DNA of 64,000 nucleotides from Leptotrichia sp. oral taxon 221. Its GTDB lineage: Bacteria > Fusobacteriota > Fusobacteriia > Fusobacteriales > Leptotrichiaceae. The notes beneath the pieces are model-generated. The model was not told the origin of the DNA. It made no database searches and saw only the letters and a list, made by a program, of their open reading frames with translations. The position numbers and the translations under genes are program-made. The stretch lies in NCBI RefSeq assembly GCF_018128245.1, contig NZ_CP072378.1, positions 1,922,001-1,986,000 of the forward strand. The letters are read 5' to 3'. Positions 25,991 through 35,988 of this stretch are shown here, one piece after another. Numbering within the stretch: the stretch's first letter is position 1; each line of letters starts with the position of its first letter.

Positions 25991-26869
25991 TCACTCTCCT
26001 TCTGGCAATTCTAAAAAGAATTTCCCAATTTTTCCCATTCTATAATCTTTTAAAAGTCTTCTGGAAATAATTTCATAATTATGTTCATCTTGTTTTGTCA
26101 CTCCCAGTCTCTTTTCTAAAATTTCTAAAATTTTGTGATCTTCCAATTTATAAATTTCTTCTTTCGTCACAGTTTCACTCAAAGTATACGATTTTATCAA
26201 ATTCTCTAATTTTTCCAACTCTTTCAATCTATCAATAAATTTCAATGCTACTTGCTCCAATGGTAACACATTATCTTTAATCGATCCAGTTATCGACAAA
26301 TTAAACGCCACTTTTTCATCCTCAAATTTAGGCCATAAAACTCCTGGGGTATCTAATAATTCTAGCTTATCGTCTATTTTTATCCACTGTTTCCCCTTCG
26401 TAAATCCTGGCGTATTTCCTACTCTCGCTTTATTTTTATTCACAAATTTATTAATAAATTTCGATTTTCCAACATTTGGAATCCCAACAATCATCGCTCT
26501 TACAGAAGTTTTTCTCAAACCTTTTTTCTTAACTTTCTCCAATTTTTCGTTATAAATTCTATCTGTTATTTTTCTCAATTCATTAAAATTCGTCCCTTTT
26601 TCCACGCTCAAAGCTACAAAATAATCTGAAATATGATTTTCCAAGAAATAACTTTCCCATTTTTTCAACTCTTTTGCATCAATTAAATCAATCTTATTCA
26701 GAATCACAATTTTCTGTTTTCCATTCGCTAACTTTGAAATATCAGGATTTTTACTTGATAACGGTATTCTCGCATCCAGAATTTCTATTACGATATCTAT
26801 TATTTTTAAATTTTCTACAATTAGTTCCTTAGTTTTTTTCATATGGCCTGGATACCAGTTTATATTCAT
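25991..26869 (-). CDS. ylqF: Ribosome biogenesis GTPase YlqF/RbgA
   Basis: 292 residues, a circularly permuted GTPase: NKIDLID (G4) comes first, then VSVEKG-like G5, then G1 GIPNVGKSKF and G3 DTPGVLWP. N-terminal WYPGHMKKTKELI is the family hallmark. RbgA drives late 50S subunit assembly. It starts directly upstream of the first glycosyltransferase (3-nt gap to its start), so the genes may be co-transcribed. Confidence 0.93.
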   Translation of the reverse strand: MNINWYPGHMKKTKELIVENLKIIDIVIEILDARIPLSSKNPDISKLANGKQKIVILNKIDLIDAKELKKWESYFLENHISDYFVALSVEKGTNFNELRKITDRIYNEKLEKVKKKGLRKTSVRAMIVGIPNVGKSKFINKFVNKNKARVGNTPGFTKGKQWIKIDDKLELLDTPGVLWPKFEDEKVAFNLSITGSIKDNVLPLEQVALKFIDRLKELEKLENLIKSYTLSETVTKEEIYKLEDHKILEILEKRLGVTKQDEHNYEIISRRLLKDYRMGKIGKFFLELPEGE

Positions 26870-26952
26870 AATTTTCTCTCTTTCAATAAAATTTCTTCTA
26901 GTTTTTATTATTACAAAAAATAATAAAAAATGCTTTTAAAATAAGATTTCCA

Positions 26953-27615
26953 CTAATCTTTTGCTCTAATAAACAAAACAATTTCCCCTTTTATAGGTTT
27001 TTCTTCAAGTCTTTCAATTATTTCTGAAACATCGCCTCGTATAATTTCTTCGTACACTTTTGTAAGTTCACGAGTAATTACAACGTATCTTTCACCTAAA
27101 TATTCTCGTATGTCTTTCAATGTTTTCAAAATTCGATTTGGTGATTCAAGAATTACGATTGTTCTTTCTTCCTCTTTTAGTTTATTAAACAAAGTTTGTC
27201 TTCCTTTTTTCTTTGGCAAAAATCCTTCATATGCCATTCTTCTCATATCCAATCCTGATACACTTGCACCTGTAACTATCGAAGAAGCCCCAGGAATTCC
27301 AACAACCTTAATTCCTTCTTTCAAGACTTCATTTACAAGCTCATATCCAGGATCTGATATACAAGGCGTTCCCGCATCAGTTACCAACGCAATTTGCTTT
27401 TCATCCTTCAACAAATTAACAATATTCTGAATTTGATGAAGTTTATTATGCTCGTGATACTGGTACACAATTTTATCAATCTCATAAAATTTCAATAATT
27501 TTTTTGTAACACGAGTATCTTCTGCAAAAATGTAATCGACCTCTTTCAACGTTCTCAAGGCCCTAAACGTTATATCCTCTAAATTTCCTATTGGCGTACC
27601 AACAACATAAAACAT
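26953..27615 (-). CDS. rsmI: 16S rRNA (cytidine-1402 2'-O)-methyltransferase
   Basis: 220 residues from MFYVVGTPIGNLEDITFRAL; GGGAG lies 5 nt upstream of 27615, which is preferred over 27627. Tetrapyrrole-methylase fold with AEDTRVTKKLL, ALVTDAGTPCISDPG and GIPGASSIVTGASVSGL. It methylates C1402 in the 30S decoding centre. It is shorter than the usual 280 residues and lacks the C-terminal helical extension. Stands 85 nt upstream of ylqF. Confidence 0.93.
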   Translation of the reverse strand: MFYVVGTPIGNLEDITFRALRTLKEVDYIFAEDTRVTKKLLKFYEIDKIVYQYHEHNKLHQIQNIVNLLKDEKQIALVTDAGTPCISDPGYELVNEVLKEGIKVVGIPGASSIVTGASVSGLDMRRMAYEGFLPKKKGRQTLFNKLKEEERTIVILESPNRILKTLKDIREYLGERYVVITRELTKVYEEIIRGDVSEIIERLEEKPIKGEIVLFIRAKD

Positions 27616-27643
27616 AATTTCTCCCATTTTCTAATTTATTCTT

Positions 27644-27693
27644 TAAAAAAAAACTGTCTTGAACCAAAAAAATTCTTTCTTAAATTCAAGACA
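27644..27693 (-). terminator. Terminator after the S41 protease gene
   Basis: TGTCTTGAA (27655-27663) pairs with TTCAAGACA (27685-27693); on the minus strand it ends in nine Ts. It lies 18 nt beyond the protease stop. Confidence 0.85.
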
Positions 27694-27710
27694 ATTTATC
27701 CAATTAATTA

Positions 27711-29057
27711 CTATTTTATACCTAATTTTTTATTCATTTCTTGGATAGCTCTTTTCATTTGAACATCTCCAGCTGCAATAATTTTTTTAGCTTCTTCTGC
27801 ACCTTTATCTTTTATTAAGATATCTTCAATCTCTTTTTGTCTATTTTTTATAGCTTGTTCACTATCATTTGCATAACCTTTTAATGTCAATAATTCTTCC
27901 ATATCCACTTTTATATCAGGCGCAATACCTTTTCCATGAATATAGTTCCCTTTCGGTGTGAAATATTGAGCAATAGTTAATTTTATAGCATCATTTGTTC
28001 TCAATGGTATAACTTGTTGAACAATTCCTTTACCAAATGTATTTTCTCCAATAATAGTCGCTCTCTTATAATCTTTTAATGCACCTGTAACAATTTCAGA
28101 AGCTGAAGCACTTCCTTCATTTGTCAATACTATTAATGGGAAATCTCCTAAATACGGTAAAGTTCTGTTATAATCTTTTCTTCTTCCATCTTTATATTTC
28201 AAATAAACAATCAAATTATCTTTTACAAATAATGAAGTAATATCTTGAGCTTCTTGTAACGAACCACCTGGATTAGATCTTAAATCAAAAATCAACCCTC
28301 TCATTCCTTTTGCTTTTAAATCTTTTATAGCTTTTTCAACTTCTGTCCCAACATTATTTCCAAATCTCAAAAGACTCACATAACCAATTTTATTTTCAAG
28401 CATTTTGCTTTCAACCATTTCAAGTTTAATTTTAGCTCTTGTCATAGTAACTTTGAAAGGTTCTTTTCTACCTTCTCTTACAACTTCTACTTCTACTTTT
28501 GTATTTTCCTTACCTTTTAATAATTTTACAGTTTCAGTAGCTGTCAATGGCAATATATCTTTTCCATCAACTTTGGTAATTTTATCTTTTATTCTCATAC
28601 CAACTTTTTCAGCTGGACTTCCAATAAATGGTGATGCAACTTCTAATGGCTCTCCTTTTTTCTTACTTACACTCATTCCAACACCGACATATTCTCCATC
28701 CATATCTTCAGCAAAATCTTTCAAATCTTCTGTTGATAAATATTCAGAATAAGGATCATCTAATTTTCTAACAACACCTTCTACAGCTCCTTTATACAAC
28801 TCTTCTTTACTTGGTGTTGCAACGTTTTCTGCTGTTTTTTCACCTTTATCATTTTTATTTGTTTTCGTTCCAACAAAATTAGTTTCAATAATATTAATTA
28901 CATCTACTATTCTATTCAATTCTATTGAATCTTTTGAATATCCTGCGCTCACATTTTTATCATTTACAGCTGATTTTATTACAGTTGTTGCTGCAAATAA
29001 TGGTGCTCCTGCTAAGATAACTCCCAATACCGCTTGAAGCAATTTACTTTTTTTCAT
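27711..29057 (-). CDS. ctpA: C-terminal processing peptidase, S41 family
   Basis: 448 residues: signal peptide (MKKSKLLQAVLGVILAGAPLFA), N-terminal helical part, PDZ domain (about 110-190, EYVGVGMSVSKK...GKENTKVEVEV), then the protease core with DLRSNPGGS, catalytic Ser in NEGSASASEIV and Lys in FGKGIVQ. It trims periplasmic or outer-membrane substrates. GGAGG precedes the ATG. Immediately followed by a strong terminator; upstream is tlyA, 36 nt away. Confidence 0.93.
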   Translation of the reverse strand: MKKSKLLQAVLGVILAGAPLFAATTVIKSAVNDKNVSAGYSKDSIELNRIVDVINIIETNFVGTKTNKNDKGEKTAENVATPSKEELYKGAVEGVVRKLDDPYSEYLSTEDLKDFAEDMDGEYVGVGMSVSKKKGEPLEVASPFIGSPAEKVGMRIKDKITKVDGKDILPLTATETVKLLKGKENTKVEVEVVREGRKEPFKVTMTRAKIKLEMVESKMLENKIGYVSLLRFGNNVGTEVEKAIKDLKAKGMRGLIFDLRSNPGGSLQEAQDITSLFVKDNLIVYLKYKDGRRKDYNRTLPYLGDFPLIVLTNEGSASASEIVTGALKDYKRATIIGENTFGKGIVQQVIPLRTNDAIKLTIAQYFTPKGNYIHGKGIAPDIKVDMEELLTLKGYANDSEQAIKNRQKEIEDILIKDKGAEEAKKIIAAGDVQMKRAIQEMNKKLGIK

Positions 29058-29093
29058 CGTTTCCTCCTTATTTTACGACTCTTTTTCTTAAAA

Positions 29094-29837
29094 TTAACAT
29101 TTTTTGTTTGTTACTAACATTAAAAATTCGCTATTTCCTTTCGCTCCCTTTATTGGCGAATCTTTAACGCCTACTAATTCGTAACCACATTCTTTTGAAA
29201 AAGCAATAATTTTTTTAATAGCCTCATCGTGATATTCTTCTTCTTGAACAACACCATTTCGTCCTATTTTCTCTCTACCCACTTCAAATTGTGGTTTTAC
29301 TAGCATTACAGCTTTTCCATTTTCTTTTAAAAATTTCTCAAAATAAGGAATAACTTTTGTTAAAGAAATAAAAGATACGTCAATTACAATATAGTCAACT
29401 TTATTGTTTTCAATATTTTCTGGTGTTAAGTCCTTTATATGAGTCTCTTCTATCGAAACAACTCTGTCATCATTTCTCAATTTCCAATCCAACTGATTTG
29501 TCCCAACATCGACACTATAAACTCTTTTTGCACCATTTTGCAAGGCACAATCTGTAAATCCACCTGTAGAAGCTCCAATATCCAAAACTAATTTATCATT
29601 AAAGTCTAATTCCCACTCTTTAATGGCTTTCTCCAACTTTAATCCACCACGGCTCACATACCTTAATTTGTTTTTTATTCTTATATTTAATTTTTCATCA
29701 TCTTTAAAGTTTGTCCCTGCTTTTGTAACTGCTTGTTCGTTCACAATTACATTTCCGACCATGATTTCTCGTTTAGCCTTTTCTCTAGTTTCAAACAATC
29801 CTCTTTCTACAAGTATTAAATCTAACCTTTTTTTCAT
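29094..29837 (-). CDS. tlyA: TlyA family rRNA 2'-O-methyltransferase / hemolysin-like
   Basis: 247 residues: an S4 RNA-binding domain (KRLDLILVERGLFETREKAKREIM, residues 1-60) and an FtsJ-like methyltransferase with LVLDIGASTGGFTDCAL and VDVGTNQLDWKLR. In mycobacteria TlyA methylates 16S C1409 and 23S C1920. The ATG at 29837, behind GAGGAAATT, is preferred to the TTG two codons upstream. The haemolysin name is historical. Confidence 0.92.
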   Translation of the reverse strand: MKKRLDLILVERGLFETREKAKREIMVGNVIVNEQAVTKAGTNFKDDEKLNIRIKNKLRYVSRGGLKLEKAIKEWELDFNDKLVLDIGASTGGFTDCALQNGAKRVYSVDVGTNQLDWKLRNDDRVVSIEETHIKDLTPENIENNKVDYIVIDVSFISLTKVIPYFEKFLKENGKAVMLVKPQFEVGREKIGRNGVVQEEEYHDEAIKKIIAFSKECGYELVGVKDSPIKGAKGNSEFLMLVTNKKC

Positions 29838-30018
29838 ACTCAAATTTCCTCTATCTATAATTTAAAAATCTCTTATTATTTCAATTTCTTCTATTCAAAA
29901 TTTATTTATTTGAAATTCTTGAAAGAAGAAAAAAGATTCTCACTTATTTATTAAGAAATATATCCTTTATGATAAATCATATATCTTATATTTCTATTTA
30001 TTTTTTATTATTTAATTT

Positions 30019-30480
30019 TTATCCTAAAATATATCCTTTAAATAGTAACCCAATAATTATACCTAAAATACTTCCTACTAAAACTTCAATTGGAGTGTGT
30101 CCTAAAAATTCCTTAAATTGTTCGTTTATTATTTCTATTCCATCTCTTCTTTCAATACTTTCAATAAGCATATTCAACGCCTTAGCGTGTTTCCCAGCTT
30201 GTCTTCTAACACCAGTTGCATCATAAAGTACAATTGAAGCAAAAACCATCGAAATCGCAAATTCTATAGAACTTGCTCCTTTTAGTATAAATACTCCTGT
30301 TACTAGCGACACTACTGTTGAGGCATGTGAACTAGGCATTCCTCCTGTTTCTAGAAGCCTAATCCACTGTATCTTTTTCCCTCGAAAAAGGGGAGAGAAA
30401 ACTTTATAGAATTGTGCTGCAAAACAAGAAATTAAAGCTACATCAAGTAATCTATTTCCAAAGACAATTCCACCACTCAT
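30019..30480 (-). CDS. DUF212 (divergent PAP2) family membrane protein, YuiD-like
   Basis: 153 residues with four or five membrane helices. The diagnostic segment is GGMPSSHASTVVSLVTG followed by YDATGVRRQAGKHAKALN and the C-terminal HTPIEVLVGSILGIIIG. Related to PAP2 phosphatases, with a SSHAS motif, but the substrate is unknown. Its ATG overlaps the stop of the yhbY gene by one base, indicating coupled translation. Confidence 0.92.
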   Translation of the reverse strand: MSGGIVFGNRLLDVALISCFAAQFYKVFSPLFRGKKIQWIRLLETGGMPSSHASTVVSLVTGVFILKGASSIEFAISMVFASIVLYDATGVRRQAGKHAKALNMLIESIERRDGIEIINEQFKEFLGHTPIEVLVGSILGIIIGLLFKGYILG

Positions 30481-30812
30481 TATTTTCCTCTCTTTTTCTT
30501 TTTAAATTCATTAAACTCTGGTGTTATTTTAGCATCCTTCGCTTTACTTGGCTTAAATAAAATCAAAATCTTACCGATACTATCCACAAAAACTGATTGA
30601 GTTTTATTAGCAATTTCTGTCCCCAATTCTCTTTCCACTTCAACTGTAGAATTTTGTAAAATTTTTACTTTTATTAATTCCCTTTTATTTATAACATCAG
30701 AAATACTTTTTAATACATTTTCATCTATTCCATCTTTTCCAATTCTCACAATTGGATCTAAATTATGTGCCAATTTTTTCAAAAAAGCTCTTTCTTTACT
30801 TGAAAGTTGCAT
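30480..30812 (-). CDS. yhbY: YhbY family RNA-binding protein (CRM domain)
   Basis: 110 residues; LSSKERAFLKKLAHNLDPIVRIGKDGIDENVL and the GxxG-like loop are the CRM domain that associates with pre-50S particles. C-terminal tail is very basic (FKKKKRGK). 3 nt after RNase J and overlapping the DUF212 gene, a tight three-gene block. Confidence 0.93.
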   Translation of the reverse strand: MQLSSKERAFLKKLAHNLDPIVRIGKDGIDENVLKSISDVINKRELIKVKILQNSTVEVERELGTEIANKTQSVFVDSIGKILILFKPSKAKDAKITPEFNEFKKKKRGK

Positions 30813-30815
30813 TTA

Positions 30816-32702
30816 TTAAACCTCCATAATTATTGGAAGAATTATTGGTTCTCTATCTGTTTTCTTATTTAAAAATTCTCCCACTTTTATTTTTAATTTT
30901 TGTTTTACTTTACCAATTTCTTTTATTTCTTGACTTTCCATGTTTTCTAATTCTAATTTTATCAATTCTTTAGTTTCAGCCAATAAACTTTCTGCATCTT
31001 TATTGTATACAAATCCTCTAGTTACTAGCTCAACTTGTCTACTAAATTTACCAGTTTTATATTGAGAAACCGAAATTATTACTATTCCATCATCTGCTAA
31101 ATTTTGTCTATCTTTCAATACTGCATTACCAATATCTCCAATTCCAAATCCATCAATTAAAGTTGCTCCACTTGGTACTCTTCCAACCGATCTAAATTTT
31201 GAGTTTGTCAACTCTAATTTCATTCCATTTTCTGCTAATAAAATATTGTTTGAAGGTATTCCAACTGCTTCAGCTAATTCTTTATGTTTTTTAAGCATCA
31301 TATATTCCCCATGAACTGGCATAAAGAATTTTGGTTTTACAAGATTTAACATTAATTTTTGTTCTTCTTGGCATCCATGTCCAGAAACGTGGATTCCTAC
31401 TACTTTTTCAAAAACGACATTTGCATTTCTCTTCATCAATTGATTAATATTTTTATAAGCCGCTTTTTCATTTCCAGGAATTGGTGTAGCTGAAATCACA
31501 ACTGTATCCCCTTCTCTCAACGAAATATGTTTATGTGAACCATTCGCTATTCTCGACAATGCTGCAAGTGGCTCCCCTTGAGTTCCTGTACAAATAATTA
31601 ACACTTGGTTTGCTGGTAATGATTCAACACGATTTATATCAACCATAATTCCTCTAGGAATTTTTAAATATCCTAAATTTGAACAAATTTCAAATATTTT
31701 TACCATACTTCTTCCATCAATCGCAATTTTTCTACCATGTTTTTCTGCGATATTAATAATTTGCTGTAATCTGTGTACATGCGAAGCAAATGCCGCTAAA
31801 ATAATTCTTCCTTTTGCTTTAGAAAACTCTTCTTTCAAACTTTCTCCAACTGTTCTTTCTGATGGTGTAAATCCTGGTATCAATGCATTCGTACTATCTG
31901 ATAACAATAAATCTACTCCTTCTTCTCCCAATTGTGCCAATCTTCCAAAATCAAATCCTTCTCCATCAATCGGTGTTAAATCCACTTTGAAATCTCCCGA
32001 ATGTAAAATCGTTCCAGCTGGAGTTTTTATACAAATTGCATAACAATCTGCAATACTATGTGTTACACTTATAAATTCAACTGTAAAATATTTTGAAATT
32101 TTCAAAATACTTCTTCCTTTTATAATTTTTTCTTTTGGTAATTTTGCATCTTTTCTCTCAAATTTAGCTTTTGCCAATTCTAGCGTCAATCTACCACCAT
32201 ACATAGGAATATCTTCTGAACCTAATTTTTGATACAAATAAGGTATCGCTCCAATATGATCCTCATGCCCATGCGTCAACAATAACGCCTTAATTTTATC
32301 TCTATTACTTTCCAAATAAGCAAAATCTGGAATAATCACATCTATCCCCAAATGCTCATCTTCTGGGAATGTTAATCCTGCATCCACAATAACTATCTCA
32401 TCTTTATATTGAAACGCAGTCATATTTTTCCCAATTTCTTCTATCCCACCAAGTGGAATAATATACATTTTATCATCTTTCTTTCTCGCATCAAACTTCT
32501 CGTTCCTATTATTATTGTGATGTTTCGTCTTTTTATTCAGTAAATATTTAGAATTTACTGTATCACCTAAATGTTCGTCATTATTCATTCTTTTCCTTTT
32601 CGCAGCTGCCTTAACTCTATTTACTTTGGCAGAATTTTTAGAAAAATTTCTTTTAAAAGGACTTTCTGATTTTTCTGCCCCTTTTTTCTTTTCATCTGAC
32701 AT
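30816..32702 (-). CDS. rnj: Ribonuclease J
   Basis: 628 residues. A charged N-terminal extension of about 75 residues (KKKGAEKSES...KTKHHNNNRNEKF) precedes the metallo-beta-lactamase/beta-CASP core with LLTHGHEDHIGAIPYL, LLSDSTNAL and PVHGEYMMLKKH. RNase J is a 5'-3' exo- and endonuclease for mRNA decay and rRNA maturation. The N-terminal tail is longer than in the usual 555-residue enzymes. A GGAGGAG ribosome-binding site precedes the ATG. Confidence 0.95.
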   Translation of the reverse strand: MSDEKKKGAEKSESPFKRNFSKNSAKVNRVKAAAKRKRMNNDEHLGDTVNSKYLLNKKTKHHNNNRNEKFDARKKDDKMYIIPLGGIEEIGKNMTAFQYKDEIVIVDAGLTFPEDEHLGIDVIIPDFAYLESNRDKIKALLLTHGHEDHIGAIPYLYQKLGSEDIPMYGGRLTLELAKAKFERKDAKLPKEKIIKGRSILKISKYFTVEFISVTHSIADCYAICIKTPAGTILHSGDFKVDLTPIDGEGFDFGRLAQLGEEGVDLLLSDSTNALIPGFTPSERTVGESLKEEFSKAKGRIILAAFASHVHRLQQIINIAEKHGRKIAIDGRSMVKIFEICSNLGYLKIPRGIMVDINRVESLPANQVLIICTGTQGEPLAALSRIANGSHKHISLREGDTVVISATPIPGNEKAAYKNINQLMKRNANVVFEKVVGIHVSGHGCQEEQKLMLNLVKPKFFMPVHGEYMMLKKHKELAEAVGIPSNNILLAENGMKLELTNSKFRSVGRVPSGATLIDGFGIGDIGNAVLKDRQNLADDGIVIISVSQYKTGKFSRQVELVTRGFVYNKDAESLLAETKELIKLELENMESQEIKEIGKVKQKLKIKVGEFLNKKTDREPIILPIIMEV

Positions 32703-32775
32703 TATTTAGCTCCTCCTTCTTTTCTCTTATTTTAAATTATCTATTTCTACAAAAATCTAAATTTTTCAATTAATT

Positions 32776-34758
32776 TTAATTTTTCGCTACTACTTTTTTA
32801 TTTTTATCATCTTTTTTATCATTATTTTTTCCATCTTTACCGTCTTTTTTACTTCCATCGTCATTAACATTTTTTTTCAACACATATTTTTCTCTATATT
32901 TCAAGATAAATTTTCTTGCCATTTCTCCAGAAGCTACTCCTCCGTAACCTCCTCCTTCTACTAATGAAACGAATACAATTTGAGGATTATCTGATGGGAA
33001 AAATCCTGCGATCCATGAGTGGTTATCGCTAAACCCTGTATTTTGTGCTGTACCTGTTTTAGCTGAAACTGGATATCCATCTATTCTCAACAATTTAGCT
33101 GTTCCACCATATCCAACAACTGGTAATCTCAAAGCATCTTTTACTAATTTCAATGTTTTTGCACTAATATTCAATTTTTTAGCAACTTGTGGTTTATTTT
33201 CTTCCACTTTTCCATTGTAACTTACAAATCTGTCTACAACAGTCGGTTTCATTTTTACACCGTTATTAGCTATTGTTTGATAAACACTCGCAATTTGCAT
33301 AGGCGTTGCTAAAACGTAACCTTGTCCAATCGACATATTAATCAAATCTCCAGGCAACCAAGTTTGATCTTTTGCCTTTTTAAATCTTTTCTTTTTCCAT
33401 TCAGGACTTGGCAATGTTCCTGCTAATTCCCCAGGAATATCTACACCTGTTTTTTCACCAATTCCAAATTCTTTAGCATATTTTATAATATTTTGAATTT
33501 TTACTTTTTGAGAAAATACGTAATAGTAAGTATTTACTGATTCTTCTATTGATTTAGCAAAATTTGTTATACCATGTCCGTATTTATGTGAATCTCTAAA
33601 AATAACTTTCCCATATTTATATTGTCCTGTTGAATTTACTGTCGCATAAGGTGACACTCCAGATTCTAATATAGCACTTCCTGTTACTGCTTTAAATGTT
33701 GATCCTGGAGGGTATAATCCTGCAATTCCTTTATTTACAAGTGGTTTCGATGAAGATTTTGCCAAAGCATTCCAATCGCTATCAGAAATTCTAGAACTCA
33801 ATAAATTCAAGTCAATTTCTGGACTACTTACAAATGTAATAATTTTCCCAGTTTTAGCTTCCATTGCGATAAAAGCTCCACTTTTCCCAGAAAAAGCATC
33901 TGTCATATATTTTTGTAAATCTAAATCAATTGATAAATAAACGTTTTTCCCTGCTGTACTTTCTGTCGAATTTACTTGTCTTACAGTGTTTCCTTTCGCG
34001 TCAACTTCGACATTTTCCATTCCGTCTTGACCTTTCATTTCTTTATCATAACTTTTTTCGACACCTTTTTTCCCAATCAAATCGTTGTTTTGATAACCTT
34101 CATCCTTAAGATCTTTATATTCTTTCTCGTTAATCGGTTTTACATACCCAATTACATTAGAAGCAATATTATTTTCAGGATAAAATCTCTTATTATATTC
34201 AACAATATCAATTCTATCAGTGTTATTCAATTTTTCAATCGCTTTCAACGCAACATTTTTATCCAAATCTTCTATAACCAATATTTTTTTATCAGTACCA
34301 ACTCTTTGTTGTTTAAAAAATCTATCTAAAAGATAATCTGGAGTGTATCCCGTAACTGCACTTATTTTTTTAACATCCATTATCGTATCATATAATTTTT
34401 CAGCCACAGGTTTTCTTTCAGTCGACAATCTTTCAGAAATTTGTTGCTCATTCATATTTTTAAGCTGATTCAAAATTTCCATATCTTTTGGTGTCAATGG
34501 TTTCGTATCTGTATGAATCAATTGATAACCAGTAATATTTTTTGCTAATAATTTTCCTTCTCTATCAAAAATTTGTCCTCTTGTCGCCTTTACAATATTT
34601 GTTCTAATTCTATTTTGTAAAGCTCTCTCCTCGTACACCGCCGCATTCAAGACTTGTAATGTGAATAGTTTTGAAACTAAAATTAAAAAAGCTATACCCA
34701 CTACGGCAATAAATGCAATATATCGGGGATTTTTCTCCTCTTTATCTAATTCTCTCAT
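32776..34758 (-). CDS. mrdA: Penicillin-binding protein 2 (peptidoglycan transpeptidase)
   Basis: 660 residues: one N-terminal membrane segment (about 15-36), PBP dimerisation domain (RGQIFDREGKLLAKN onward), transpeptidase with SxxK in GSTFK, SxN in SVNTY and KTG in SAKTGTAQN. The Lys/Asp-rich C-terminal tail (KKDGKDGKNNDKKDDKN) is low complexity. It cross-links peptidoglycan in the elongasome. No rodA is adjacent. Confidence 0.94.
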   Translation of the reverse strand: MRELDKEEKNPRYIAFIAVVGIAFLILVSKLFTLQVLNAAVYEERALQNRIRTNIVKATRGQIFDREGKLLAKNITGYQLIHTDTKPLTPKDMEILNQLKNMNEQQISERLSTERKPVAEKLYDTIMDVKKISAVTGYTPDYLLDRFFKQQRVGTDKKILVIEDLDKNVALKAIEKLNNTDRIDIVEYNKRFYPENNIASNVIGYVKPINEKEYKDLKDEGYQNNDLIGKKGVEKSYDKEMKGQDGMENVEVDAKGNTVRQVNSTESTAGKNVYLSIDLDLQKYMTDAFSGKSGAFIAMEAKTGKIITFVSSPEIDLNLLSSRISDSDWNALAKSSSKPLVNKGIAGLYPPGSTFKAVTGSAILESGVSPYATVNSTGQYKYGKVIFRDSHKYGHGITNFAKSIEESVNTYYYVFSQKVKIQNIIKYAKEFGIGEKTGVDIPGELAGTLPSPEWKKKRFKKAKDQTWLPGDLINMSIGQGYVLATPMQIASVYQTIANNGVKMKPTVVDRFVSYNGKVEENKPQVAKKLNISAKTLKLVKDALRLPVVGYGGTAKLLRIDGYPVSAKTGTAQNTGFSDNHSWIAGFFPSDNPQIVFVSLVEGGGYGGVASGEMARKFILKYREKYVLKKNVNDDGSKKDGKDGKNNDKKDDKNKKVVAKN

Positions 34759-34788
34759 TTCCGTCCTCTTCCTTAAAAATTACATTTC

Positions 34789-35136
34789 TTAAAATTCTTC
34801 GTCGTCGTGGTTATTTACACCTTCATAAAAGCTATCTAATTGATAGTATTCTCTAGCATCTTTACTAAAAATACTAATGATAATGTCTCCTGAATCGATT
34901 AAAACCCAGTTACATTCATCTAATCCTTTCACATTTCTTATATTTTCCAAACTTTTTTTAATATCAGTAGCTATTGCCTCAATATTTCTAGACGAACTAC
35001 CTGTACACACAATCGAATAATCGAAAAATGGCGATTTTCCTCTCATATCGTAAACTTTAATGTCTTGTCCTTTTTTGTCTTCAATAATATCAATAATTGA
35101 AGATACTTCTTTTCCATAATTTGTTGTTAAACTCAT
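34789..35136 (-). CDS. rsfS: Ribosome silencing factor RsfS
   Basis: 115 residues. IIDIIEDKKGQDIKVYDMRGKSPFFDYSIVCTGSSSRNIEAIA is the conserved Iojap/RsfS core, and CNWVLIDSGDIIISIFSKDAREYYQLD follows. It binds L14 and keeps subunits apart when nutrients are short. 30 nt upstream of the PBP2 gene. Confidence 0.95.
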   Translation of the reverse strand: MSLTTNYGKEVSSIIDIIEDKKGQDIKVYDMRGKSPFFDYSIVCTGSSSRNIEAIATDIKKSLENIRNVKGLDECNWVLIDSGDIIISIFSKDAREYYQLDSFYEGVNNHDDEEF

Positions 35137-35230
35137 TCTCTCACTTTTCCTTTCTTAATATTTTATACATAATTTTTTATTTGTGAATTTTATCTCTATT
35201 GCTTAATAAAAAGCATTTTTACTTACTTAT

Positions 35231-35944
35231 TTATAAAAAGCTATTCGCAATCACTCCTCCTAATACAATAGCCGCTGTTTCTGCTCTCAAAATTCTTTTT
35301 CCTAAACTCACTTCCACAGCTCCTACTTCCTTTAAAAATTCAACTTCTGATTCAGTAATTCCACCTTCAGGTCCAATCACATACAATATTTTCTTACAAT
35401 TTTCATTTATCAAATTAACAACTGATTTCGCTTCATCGCTATTTTCATAAGCAAAAATCACTTTCTCATATTTTTCGTAATCAATTTCTTTCAATTTTTT
35501 TACAGGCGATATTTTTGTAAATTTTACTCCTCGACATTGCTTTAATGTTTCCCTTACAATCGTATCCCATTTGTCTTTTTTCTCATTAATTTTTACGACA
35601 ACTCTTTCTGTTTGTAACGGAATTATTTCATTTATTCCAATTTCAGTTAGTTTTTGTATTGCCAAATTCATTTTATCATTTTTCAAAATTCCCAACGCAA
35701 TATCAATCTCAACTCCTAGAGAATACTCATCTTCCTTCTCTTCCAATATTTCTAGCAAAACTTCTTTTTTAGAAATATCTAAAATTTTTGTCAAATATTC
35801 TCTTTCTCCATCGACAACTCTTAATTCATCGCCAACTTTAAGCCTAAAAACATTTTGTATATGATTACAATCTGATTTATCATTTATTAAAATCTCATTT
35901 TTGCTTATATTATCTTTTTCCGCTATAACCGTTAACAATCTCAA
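35231..35944 (-). CDS. rsmE: 16S rRNA (uracil-1498 N3)-methyltransferase
   Basis: 237 residues, SPOUT fold: KMNLAIQKLTEIGINEIIPLQTERVVVK in the middle and the SAM-binding knot YVIGPEGGITESEV...VSLGKRILRAETA near the end. It methylates U1498 of 16S rRNA. In line with ruvB (44 nt) and rsfS on the same strand. Confidence 0.95.
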   Translation of the reverse strand: MRLLTVIAEKDNISKNEILINDKSDCNHIQNVFRLKVGDELRVVDGEREYLTKILDISKKEVLLEILEEKEDEYSLGVEIDIALGILKNDKMNLAIQKLTEIGINEIIPLQTERVVVKINEKKDKWDTIVRETLKQCRGVKFTKISPVKKLKEIDYEKYEKVIFAYENSDEAKSVVNLINENCKKILYVIGPEGGITESEVEFLKEVGAVEVSLGKRILRAETAAIVLGGVIANSFL

Positions 35945-35988
35945 CCTACCTTATTTACTCATTTTACAACTTTATTTTTCTAAAATTT